Part shown: positions 42,281 through 50,485 of the stretch, in pieces
How the letters are laid out: every line of letters begins with the position of its first letter
How positions within the stretch are numbered: position 1 is the stretch's first letter
Assembly (NCBI GenBank): GCA_964030475.1
Contig: CAXIPT010000018.1
Coordinates: 266,739-330,738 of the forward strand
Reading direction: 5' to 3'
DNA: 64,000 nucleotides
DNA from: Tethya wilhelma
Lineage: Eukaryota; Porifera; Demospongiae; Tethyida; Tethyidae
Made by a program: the position numbers and the translations under genes
Notes under the pieces: model-generated
Databases searched by the model: none
Seen by the model: the letters and a program-made list of their open reading frames with translations, nothing else
What the model was told of the DNA's origin: nothing

Positions 42281-43413
42281 CTCTCCAGTTGATGTGGTAT
42301 GCACAAGTGAGTATTAATCACATCAGAAGGATGGAAAGGAAAAGGGGTTGGTGTCATACTCTCTTTAATGGCTGACCTGATATTTGATGAGACTTGATCT
42401 GTAATCTTGTTGAGGTTTGTTACTTTTGTTTTCCAAATCCCAAGTTCTCTGCGCAGACATTGTACTTCTAGGACAACATCCTGTAGAGTTACACTATCAG
42501 GAACCATCAACAGCTTTCCCTTGTCATCAGGAAATATGTGGACTGAAGTCAACAGTTCTGCTTCTAGTCTCCTGCGGATGTGTTTCTTTGTTGAATCACG
42601 TACACGCTCAATTCCAGCAGAGAGCATTGAGGATTCCAGTCTTGCAGTCAGAGAAGTGATAGGCACTATCTTTTTGTTAGGAATGATATCAGTTCTGATA
42701 TACTCAAAAAGATCAGTAAAAGCTTCACTTTCAGCACATTGGTATGCACTATCTTCATCTGTTATCTCACTAGAAGTAGAAGACTCCTTTGACTTGACTC
42801 TCGTGTAATTCTTATAACATGAATGGTGATAGTGGGCCTCAGCAGCAACTATATCTCGACTTGTAACTGCGAGGATCTTTTTGTCTCCTTTCTGAGTAGC
42901 AAATTCTCTCAGTGTTTTGTCTGCACGCAGTTGGACAGCTTGAGTTAGTTTTTCCCGGGTTTTTGAACCTTTGATATATTTTACTTTACCACAGAAAATG
43001 CATTCTGGATTGTACACCCGTGATTCTGATGGTCTTCTGCTGTACCGTTTTGAACTACATTCACTGGAAGATTCATTGTCAGAGGTTGCTTCAGCTTTTC
43101 TTTTCATCAAAGTGTTTAAATCTCTTTTCATTGTAAATACACTTCTACACTTTCGATGATAATAGACTTTAGGAGTTACATTTTCTTCAACTTGTTTGGC
43201 TGCATCTATAATTGGAGTGTAGTTTCTTATTTCAGCTGCTCTAAGCAATGTTTGCCATGATTCATGTGTTTGAGGAATGATTAAATGGCCATCCATTTCT
43301 GTGGGACCTTGTGAGCATATAATGCATAGTTCCTGCTTATCCACAGCCATGATAGTCACAAAGCAATGTGACTCAGTGGTGTTCTCTAAATAGAAAACAG
43401 TGCAATTTTTCAT
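39460..43413 (-). CDS. Academ-type transposase (zinc clusters and XPG-like nuclease, N-terminal 1317 residues)
   Basis: Open for 1317 residues. Two C-x2-C...H-x2-C units (C30/C33/H86/C89 and C138/C141/H196/C199) form an eight-ligand zinc region. A central domain has FLIGLITGDPDAKTLSNRV at 379, then LETIVVVVDQAIYAKA with D656, then LRMGTFHVICNMLSIIGKRF. The C-terminus reads CYQEEADGRLLLHANHAAEE, then VVICSEDTDVL. The acidic EADGR and DTD residues match the XPG-I nuclease motif. The rest of the nuclease is in the next frame, so the gene is split by a one-base shift. The Met at residue 22 (43350) may be the true start. Nuclear mobilisation of the element is the inferred role. Confidence 0.75.
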   Translation of the reverse strand: MKNCTVFYLENTTESHCFVTIMAVDKQELCIICSQGPTEMDGHLIIPQTHESWQTLLRAAEIRNYTPIIDAAKQVEENVTPKVYYHRKCRSVFTMKRDLNTLMKRKAEATSDNESSSECSSKRYSRRPSESRVYNPECIFCGKVKYIKGSKTREKLTQAVQLRADKTLREFATQKGDKKILAVTSRDIVAAEAHYHHSCYKNYTRVKSKESSTSSEITDEDSAYQCAESEAFTDLFEYIRTDIIPNKKIVPITSLTARLESSMLSAGIERVRDSTKKHIRRRLEAELLTSVHIFPDDKGKLLMVPDSVTLQDVVLEVQCLRRELGIWKTKVTNLNKITDQVSSNIRSAIKESMTPTPFPFHPSDVINTHLCIPHQLERFLIGLITGDPDAKTLSNRVSTLLQSFSQDLIYAVTCGKHKPPKHMLLPYAVKTLTGNVEILQMLNKLGHGVSYSQLEENETALCLQKLATSLNQKIPLPASIIPYVFTNLAWDNIDRLEETLTGKGTSHRVNGIAVQANVFGPHLPRAELPRIEKKHKRRSISVEQKELSVYVAGVRVGPQPLLTKENHGQESLKAAQVARKKNLVWILARISGEAIPSWTGFNILTRNEEPVSKDVIGYLPTINAPATELNTIFEVLNKSEEIRKDLFLETIVVVVDQAIYAKATEIVWKRKDQFSNVVLRMGTFHVICNMLSIIGKRFRDAGLKDICIEAGIVAEGSINGVLDGKHYNRAVRVHKYIYEALMKMVWAEFLLWAENDLEASSTIKVFINKVECITCDLNQQTFDGLLNSTALTKLMTLWSSFLEFLRCDNGDLSAYWMSYIDMVENVLLLLLRGSREGNWNLHLYAIRSMIPWCFAYDKVNYARYLSAYYAEMTNLSEEKPYVYEAFQAGQFSVQMSNNNPFGRIPIDQTTEVTVNKDTQTPGGTTRFSLKAGAVKRYYLTAEHRSAFLRQIRSMVQGKESKHCHPELQARRMEKDTEAVSSVLQLIQGWVNPFAANQSLVSISTARIAPSDILSDLMKAHEVGEQCYSAFKGERLEKDPPIKKFHDPITKNKLKTFSNLCKKKEVKSNGRVIILKADRSLFGRIIVMAQGRDLKMENILSHPLGPLPWALSTPDGLLRKTNKASLATTLQKNVAIAEQFPENSASVIDGMNLVQRVKGDQTTFGDVAIAVLSMALREGSQSKRIDVVFDVYQENSIKNSERSVRGEETGHQLDSITSTQIVRQWRSFLSRISNKSTLIAFIVSEWRKAHCREKLHEKVLYATTGEKCFKITFQGSMEFSGLQCYQEEADGRLLLHANHAAEEGYESVVICSEDTDVL

Positions 43414-44060
43414 TCAGATTTCCACACAAACCATTTATATGTAAGTAGCTAGCATATTCATAGTAATTATAAATACCTGTCTTGTTTCCTGTTTGCAATA
43501 TTCACCTTTGAAGACAGCAACCAACTTGAAAACTCTTGACACTGAGCCTGACATGTGCTTAAATATGATGAGTCAGCATAAAGCAATTGGGCGTGGCCTT
43601 GTGACCACACCTTCAGTACTAATTATATTAATAATTAGTTTATTTGTAGTAATTTACAAAAAAAAGAGTTAACTTTATTTGTTTCAAGTTTAGTGGACTA
43701 AAACTTGTGCAGCATACTCAAAAATTTATAATAGCATGATTATGCATGTTATTATTAAAATAAGGTGATAAAACCTATAAAACTACTAATGCTGCAATGC
43801 TATCAGGCATTTTGCAACTCTAGGGGCATATGTCTTCTCAAAAAATACTATGAGCTTTAATCCCCTCAACTGGTACCAATGTCCAAAATTTGGGGCTCTG
43901 GCTCATGGACTATTCGAACATAAACGTATACATTCAATGAACGTGGCATAAAATTAATTCATGGCGTGGCACATGGCATATACCGTATATATAGGTAATG
44001 CGCATGCGAATAATTAGAAGAACGAACGACGACAAACAAACAAAATTGCACTAGGGTGGG
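43414..44060 (-). promoter_or_regulatory. 5' non-coding end of the Academ element
   Basis: AT-rich DNA between the start codon and the inverted repeat. It is the expected promoter region, but no defined element is visible. CGCATGCGCA-type sequence occurs here (about 44000) and near the other end (29628). Confidence 0.4.
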
Positions 44061-44079
44061 CTCGCTTCGGCTCGCCCAA

Positions 44080-44402
44080 TTACCATGTTAGGATGTTACT
44101 TGATGTGTGCGAGTTCATTGAATGTATGTGTTAACACCTTCATTGATGTATAGGCTACAGGATGTAACATGTCTTTTGTGCTAGGATATTAACCTTTTCA
44201 TGCATTTACTTAATTATTGCTTGTGATGTTACTTTCTTAGCATTTCCTGTTTTAGTCCTTTTATCTGTTTTGTAACTTCCTGTGTGTTTTGTATATAAGC
44301 TAGGCCGCTTTTTGCATGATGTATTCAATTATCACTTACTAAGATTCTTTGTCAACTATCTTCTTCGACACTCAACTCTGCGCACGATTTCGGCGCACTA
44401 CA
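44080..44402 (+). repeat. 5' LTR of the Ty3/gypsy element, remaining 323 bp
   Basis: It runs from TTACCATGTTAGG to GGCGCACTACA and matches the last 319 bases of the 3' LTR with a 4-base insertion (TTAATTATTGC). With 29356-29495 it makes a complete LTR interrupted by the Academ element. Confidence 0.9.
44292..44299 (+). promoter_or_regulatory. TATA box in the gypsy 5' LTR
   Basis: TATATAAG lies about 104 bases before the LTR end and is conserved at 49427-49434 in the 3' LTR. Confidence 0.55.
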
Positions 44403-44404
44403 AT

Positions 44405-44422
44405 TGGCATAGTCGGCAGGAT
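44405..44422 (+). other. Primer-binding site, tRNA-Ser type
   Basis: TGGCATAGTCGGCAGGAT starts two bases after the LTR. Its complement matches the 3' end of animal tRNA-Ser (GAATCCTGCCGACTACG plus CCA) with one mismatch. Confidence 0.7.
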
Positions 44423-44445
44423 CTTTTCACCGAGTAGTAGAAGCA

Positions 44446-45241
44446 ATGGCAAGCAGACCTGTAGCATTACCAGAAATTTATACTGGTGAAGGCAACCAGA
44501 GCTGGAGTGACTGGATTGACCACTTCGAGAGCATTGCGGATGTCAACGAGTGGGATGCGGCTAGCAAGAAGAAGTGGATCCGGGCGCGGCTGACTGGGCG
44601 GACAGCTACAGGTTGTCGGACGATGACCGATCAACGTATGCTAAGATTTCTGCAGCACTCAAGAAGAGATTCGAACCTGAATGTAGGAAAGAAGTCTACA
44701 TGGCAGAGTTTCGGCCAAAAGGAAGAAGAGATTGGGCAGCATTTGCTGAGGACTTGAAGACTTTAGCAGAAAAGGCGTACCCGACACTAGAGACAGCAGC
44801 CCAGGAGTTACTGGTGTTGAATCATTTCCTAGGTCAGTTGGATGATCCCCAGTTGGTCCTTGTGTGAGGCAGAGAGCGCCCACCACGGTGGATAGTGCTG
44901 TAGCAGCAGCATTGGAGATAGAGACCTATCTGCGGCCGAGGAGGACCTCGAATACAGTTTCTCTGGTGCAAGAGGAGCCGAGACAGGGCGGCCCAGAGGA
45001 TGCCATAGCAGGCGTGGATTACCAGAGGAAGTACCCGAGCGAGGATCCGTTGCAGCGAGTGTTGGATCGGCTAGACAAGCTGGAATCCCAATTGCAGGCC
45101 AAGGATGGGGGTGGATCTCGACCTAGAAGGAAGCAGCATTCGAGGATTGTATGCTGGAACTGCAAGGAGGAGGGACACTTATCAAGGAAGTGCCCACTCA
45201 AATCGAAGGAGCAGGGAAACGAGAAACCCTTGGAGCAGTGA
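44446..45241 (+). pseudogene. Ty3/gypsy gag, two frameshifts
   Basis: ATG at 44446 follows the primer site by 24 bases. MASRPVALPEIYTGEGNQSW leads into the capsid (WSDWIDHFESIADVNEWDAA), then in the next frame YAKISAALKKRFEPECRKEV and FAEDLKTLAEKAYPTLETAA. After a second shift near 44865 come VDSAVAAALEIETYLRPRRT, a short coiled coil (LDRLDKLESQLQAK) and the CCHC knuckle CWNCKEEGHLSRKC. The frame ends at TGA 45241 in the usual pol overlap zone. Confidence 0.85.
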
Positions 45242-45920
45242 GCTGGGCTGCCAAGGGTGAACAAAAGGCTCTGGAAAATGTAAGTGATTCTGAAGTAGCT
45301 GCAGTACCAATGTCAAGATGTACTAATGCAAGCAGTTCAGGATGTACCCTCACAGTACGAGTGAATGGAACACCGGCTAGGTGCTTAGTTGAGACAGGTG
45401 CAGTGGCTACACTACTATCCAAGAGACTGTGGGAGAAACTTGAGAAGGGGACTCGGAAACCACTGACTGAAGTTCCAGAGAATGAGAGGCTCGTCAGAGT
45501 GCATTGGACCCCCCTCAAACTGGTTGGGAACACGACAGTTCAGCTGCAGCTTGGTGCTCAGGATTACACCTCAAGTGTTCTCGTAGTTGAAGCAATTACA
45601 GCTGATCTAATATTGGGGAGGGACTTCCTGGAAGAGAACCACTGTACTGCGTTTAACCCACAAGGGGATTGTGTTATCGCTAGGAGCAAGCCACGAAGTT
45701 CAAGCTGTTGCTTCTGTGGCAGTCACTGTGGAGGAGACCTTAGAAATCCCACCAATGAGCAAGATGGAGATTATGGCAAGACTACCGCATCTGGGAGAAC
45801 GATCAGAGACTGATTGGATGGTGGAGTCTACAGCCATGGAGAAAAGAAGGTGCAGTTGTTGTGGCAAGAGCAGTGGTTATCCCGGATACTGGACGCATCC
45901 CACTCAGGATCCTTAATCCT
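45151..45920 (+). pseudogene. Ty3/gypsy protease with altered active site
   Basis: The frame reads GCTLTVRVNGTPARCLVETG, then AVATLLSKRLWEKLEK, with flap and second-strand features (TTVQLQLGAQDYTSSVLVVE, ADLILGRDFLEENHC). The catalytic triplet is ETG instead of DTG, so the essential Asp is a Glu. A frameshift near 45720 follows. The domain fold is otherwise well preserved. Confidence 0.8.
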
Positions 45921-46066
45921 AGGAGTGAAGCAGTTTGTATCCAGAAGGGAGAGGCAATAGCTACAATGCAACCACTTCTTCAAGCAACTGTTAACTCTGG
46001 AGTCGTAGCAGCAGCCAGCAACTCACCAAAATCAGGAGAAGTGAGCAAAGAGAAGCAGCAAGTATT

Positions 46067-47363
46067 ATGGACAACACCAATAACCAGCTGACAGAGCTAG
46101 AGAAGGAGCAACTTTATGCAGTGTTGATGGAATATGCTGACCTATTTGCCATAGGATCTGATGACCTGGGAAGGACAAGCAAAATCAAACATGAGATCAA
46201 CACTGGAGATGCGGCCCCAATCAGACAGCAAGTCCGACGGATTCCACCAACTCGGAGGAGTGAAACAACCACGCTCCTCAAGGAAATGCTCAGCAAGGAT
46301 GTCATTAAACCCTCAACCAGCCCATGGGCTTCTCCAATCGTACTTGTGACGAAGAAGGATGGTTCAACTCGTTTCTGTGTTGATTACCGGAAGGTGAACC
46401 AGGTCACGAGGAAGGATGCTTACCCACTACCTCGTGTAGATGATACTCTGGACACTCTCTCTGGAGCCAAGTGGTTCAGCACGCTAGACCTGATCAGTGG
46501 TTACTGGCAGGTGGAGGTGGCAGAGAAGGACCAGGAGAAGACTGCGTTCTGTACTCCAGATGGTCTGTTCGAGTTCAAGGTGATGCCCTTTGGACTCTGC
46601 AATGCCCCTGCAAGCTTTCAAAGGCTGATGGATCTTGTGCTCGCAGGACTGCAATGGAGCAGCTGTCTAGTGTATCTGGACGATGTCATTGTTGTGGGTA
46701 ATACATTTACTGAGCACTTGAATAACCTAAGATCAGTACTCACACGTCTCAGAGAAGCAGGCAGGCCTCAAGTTGAAGCCCAAGAAGTGTAATCTGTGTC
46801 TACCTCAGGTTGAGTTCCTCGGACACATTGTCTCCGCCCAAGGAGTGAGCACTGACCCTGCCAAGATTGAGAAAGTTGCCAACTGGCCCATCCCTACCAG
46901 TCGTCGTGAGGTGCAACAATTTTTGGGCCTGGCCAACTACTACCGTCGGTTCGTTGAGAACTTTGCCAAGATTGCCAAGCCACTTCATCGCCTCACAGAG
47001 AAAAATGTCAAGTACGAATGGACTGATGAATGCCAAGCAGCGTTTGAGGAGCTCCGCCAGAGACTGGTGTCTGCACCGATTCTCGCATTTCCTGACTACT
47101 CCAAACACTTCGTCTTGGACACAGATGCCAGTGATGCAGGCATAGGAGCGGTACTGTCCCAGATAGACGAGGACGGCTCGGAAAGGGTGATTGCCTACGC
47201 TAGCAACACCCTAAGCAAGGCTGAACGTAAGTATTGTGTAACCCGCAAAGAATTACTTGCTGTCACTGTTTTCATCAGCCACTTCCGACCATATCTACTG
47301 GGGAGGAGATTTACGCTGAGGACAGACCATGGATCACTGACTTGGCTGTCACGTTTCAATTAA
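46067..47363 (+). pseudogene. Ty3/gypsy reverse transcriptase and RNase H, one frameshift
   Basis: The first frame has LLKEMLSKDVIKPSTSPWAS, TRFCVDYRKVNQVTRKDAYP, STLDLISGYWQVEV, MPFGLCNAPASFQRLMDLVL and an intact YLDDVIVVG. A shift near 46770 leads to KKCNLCLPQVEFLGHIVSAQ, FLGLANYYRRFVENF, and RNase H with FVLDTDASDAGIGAVLSQ and YCVTRKELLAVTVF. It ends at a TAA after TWLSRFN. Catalytic residues of RT and RNase H are present, so only the frame is broken. Confidence 0.9.
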
Positions 47364-47700
47364 GGAGCCTGAAGGTCAGCTAGCACACTGGCTAGAGAAG
47401 TTGCAGGAGTATGACTTTGAGATCCATCACCGACCAGGGAAAAGGCACCAGAATGCTGATGCACTATCGAGACTGCCTTGTAATCAGTGTGGCCGGAGAA
47501 GTCATGACGAGGAAGCCGACCTTAATGCTACTTATGCAGCTTCTGAGAGTATTGGAGCATCACACGTCGAGAAAAGACACAACTCCAAGAACGATCCAGT
47601 GCAGATCTCAGGCAACTACAGCTGGAAGACCCATCTGTTGGATTCATGCTCCAAGCAAAAGAGGATGACAAGAAGCCTCAAGCTGCCACTGTGAAGGGAA
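47364..47700 (+). pseudogene. RNase H end and linker to integrase
   Basis: LQEYDFEIHHRPGKRHQNAD, then ALSRLPCNQCGRRSHDEEAD, marks the end of RNase H. The frame stops at 47692 before the integrase zinc region. Confidence 0.8.
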
Positions 47701-49047
47701 TGAGCATGACAGTACGTCGCTTAAACCAGCTCTGGGATAAACTACAAGTTCACAATGGTACCCTGTGGAGAGAGTATGATGACAACTCTGGAAAGAAGAA
47801 ATGGTTACAACTTGTAGTCCCAGCAAATCTGAAGCAAGAAGTTCTGCAGGAGATCCATGAACGTGTAGTCAGTGGCCACCTTGGAGAGCAGAAGATGATT
47901 CACCAATTGAAGGAGCGATTCTACTGGCCTGGAGTGACTGAAGATGTCAGAAACTGGTGTCAAACTTGTGCTAATTGTGCCACCAAGAAGTCACCTTCGC
48001 AGAAGGCATGTGCACCTTTGCAGAGTGTACGAGCTGGACATCCAATGCAGTTGACATCACAGGACCTTTCCCCGAGAGTGAAGCTGGAAACAGTTATGTT
48101 TTGGTGGTAGCAGATTATTTCACTCGTTGGATGGAAGCATTTGCCATCCCAGATCAAGAAGCACAGACTGTTGCCCGGAAACTGGTGGATGAAGTATTCT
48201 GTCGTTTCTCCCCTCCAGAACAGCTACACTCAGATCAAGGTCGCCAATTCAAGTCTGACCTACTCAAAGAAGTATGCAAGATACTCCAAATCGAGAAGTC
48301 AAGGACGACACCGTACCACCCTCAATGCGACGGACTCGTCGAAAGGTTCAACAGGACCTTGAAACACATGCTAGCTACGACGCTACGAGATTACCCTTTT
48401 GACTGGGAAGAGCGACTTCGGAAAGTGTGCATGACATACAACTCAAGCATACCGGATACACACCATTCTATCTGATGTTTGGAAGGGAAGCAAGGTTGCC
48501 CATTGATATTGCGTTTGGTACCAAGAATCCAAATGTAGTACCTGTAGGTGAATACGCATCACAGATGAAGCAAGCTCTAACAGAAGCATACGATGGTGTG
48601 CGTAAGAACCAGGAGACATCTCACCAACAACAAAGTGAGATATACAACAGAAGAGTCCATGGTGACCCCTACAATGTTGGAGAACTAGTTTGGCTACACA
48701 ACCCAGCTGTACCAGTAGGACATTCTAAGAAACTCCACCACCCATGGACTGGCCCATTCAAAGTGACTGAGAGGATTGGTGAGGCAGACTATCGTATCAA
48801 AGAAGTTTACGGAAAGAGGCAACCGATAGTCGTCCATTTCAATCTGTGCAAGCCAGGAACAAGGCTACATCTACCAATACCTCAAGATGGTGATGCTGAG
48901 AATGAACACTCAGTGATAGTATCTCAAGACAGTCGCCTACACCATGTCTTTGAATTGGAACTTGTTGATGAAGATTCCACCCCAGTTAGACGTTCTACTC
49001 GAGAACGCCGACCACCAGACCGCCTTGTACCATTTGCTTCACATTAA
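47646..49047 (+). pseudogene. Ty3/gypsy integrase, two frameshifts
   Basis: The zinc region has EIHERVVSGHLGEQKMIHQL and WCQTCANCATKK. After a shift near 48060 the core reads VDITGPFPESEAGNSYVLVV (first Asp), HSDQGRQFKSDLLKEVCKIL (second Asp) and HPQCDGLVERFNRTLKHMLA (Glu). A small deletion at about 48450 shifts to the frame with GYTPFYLMFGREARLPIDIA. The GPY/F module is HHPWTGPFKVTERIGEADYR. It ends at TAA 49047, 30 bases before the purine tract. Confidence 0.9.
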
Positions 49048-49078
49048 AATTCAGGGCGAATTTCTATAAAGGGGGTGA

Positions 49079-49537
49079 TTTAATGGTGATGTAATGACTG
49101 TATGACTAACTCTATTTACTGTAGTACTTTGATAGACCTAATGTAGCTTTCATGTATAACTTTTGATGTATGTAGCAGTTCTAGATATTTCCATGTATGT
49201 ACGTAAAGTAGAGAACTATTACCATGTTAGGATGTTACTTGATGTGTAGGAGCTCATTGAATGTATGTGTTAACACCTTCATTGATGTATAGGCTACAGG
49301 ATGTAACATGTCTTTTGTGCTAGGATATTAACCTTTTCATGCATTTACTTATTGCTTGTGATGTTACTTTCTTACCATTTCCTGTTTTAGTTCTTTTATC
49401 TGTTTTGTAACTTCCTGTGTGTTTTGTATATAAGCTAGGCCGCTTTTTGCATGATGTATTCAATTACCACTTACTAAGATTCTTCGTCAACTATCTTCTT
49501 CGACACTCAACTCTGCGCACGATTTCGGCGCACTACA
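49079..49537 (+). repeat. 3' LTR of the Ty3/gypsy element (459 bp)
   Basis: It ends ...GGCGCACTACA. The start reads TTTAATGG where the other LTRs have TGTAATGG, a G-to-T change at the terminal dinucleotide. It contains the TATA box at 49427. Confidence 0.9.
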
Positions 49538-49805
49538 CAAACGATACTATGATTTGCTTAACTGATTAGGTCCCACCCATATAGCTAGTATGTACTGTTT
49601 ATGACTCATGAGTATGATGATTTCCCATGGAATTATATATATAGGGTTCTACTCAAAAGTAAAAAAACACCTAAGCATATTAGACTGTAGGAAAGTCATT
49701 ACGAACTGAGCCTTTGCATTCAGTATCATTAAATAATTTTTTATGATTAGCTAATTATATAAAAAAAATAAAGTAATAAAATGATAAAAAAAAATAATAG
49801 CTGAA
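49538..49805. other. No recognised gene; A-rich run
   Basis: Right flank of the gypsy element, with a poly(A)-rich stretch at 49760-49800 that could be the tail of an adjacent retrocopy. Confidence 0.4.
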
Positions 49806-50485
49806 ATGGCAGTTAAAGTGGCAGTGTTAGAGGGTGACTTTGCCTCCTTGGCCTCACTTGGCTTTCCCCTCTCACTGGCTCTACAACTTCAACGAGTCTA
49901 CTGTGGACTGCTAAATCCCAAGACTCTGTTTAAGCGGACTAACAAGAAGCATAAAAGAGGAAAAGAAATGAAAAGAAAAGAAAAAAGTGTCTAATAAGTT
50001 GTCTACTACAACAGCCAATCTCAGCCAATTCACTGTTTCCAAACCTTCTGAGCTTGACTCTGAGCCTCAACTTGCAACTCCAAATGATGCCCTGTCCACA
50101 ATCCTCCAGTATCTCGTCCTGATTTATCTGAGTGTAAGGACATTATCTATGAAGAGTGTGACTACACTCCTGGAGTCAAGTACCAACTGGCCAATAGTGA
50201 GGACAGCGGATGGACACCAGTTGTCAAGAGAAGATTCAGAAAAGATCCAATAGTACTGAATCTAGTGGGAATGACAGCAACGTTAACAGCGATTCTGAGT
50301 TGGATGTTTCCTGTTCTAGACAAGTAAAATTTGAAAAACGTGATGGAATTCCAGGGCTAATCATTTTTCGAAGAGGACCTCCCACTTGGACACCAATTAA
50401 ATCTGCAAGGCAAGACTCACCTGTTGTAGATCCCGGGTCAATCGTTCAATTTCATAGTTTGTGTGTATGTTTGTCTTATGTTTAA
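49806..50485 (+). pseudogene. Unidentified decayed coding region
   Basis: Three frames carry low-stop segments. The first is MAVKVAVLEGDFASLASLGF, with a basic tail. Another reads KDIIYEECDYTPGVKYQLAN, then SEDSGWTPVVKRRF. The last is SDSELDVSCSRQVKFEKRDG, then FRRGPPTWTPIKSARQDS. WTPVV and WTPIK recur, suggesting an ancestral repeat. The family is not recognised. It may be a retroelement gag-like or host-derived pseudogene. Confidence 0.35.

Larger units (their letters stand above)
29499..44079 (-). mobile_element. Academ-type DNA transposon (about 6.7 kb once the assembly duplication is removed)
   Basis: Inverted repeats TGGGCGAGCCGAAGCGAG stand at 29517-29534 and, inverted, at 44061-44078. 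The flanks are CTA/ACTA on the left and TTA/ATTA on the right, where intact LTRs read ACTATTACC. This gives a 3-4 bp target duplication with one substitution. The left end has about 18 extra bases before the repeat. The encoded protein combines Cys/His zinc clusters, an XPG-like nuclease and a CXC tail. Academ elements are established as having 3-4 bp duplications and a Cys-rich finger plus XPG nuclease. The real element is 29499-34423 joined to 42281-44079. Confidence 0.75.
44403..49078 (+). mobile_element. Ty3/gypsy retrotransposon, internal region (gag-PR-RT-RH-INT)
   Basis: Standard gypsy order between two LTRs. Gag has a CCHC knuckle. The protease, RT, RNase H and integrase all show clear motifs, and a purine tract (AAAGGGGGTGA) precedes the 3' LTR. 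At least six frameshifts or stops break it. No target duplication is evident outside the LTRs (TCAGA on the left, CAAAC on the right). Confidence 0.9.
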
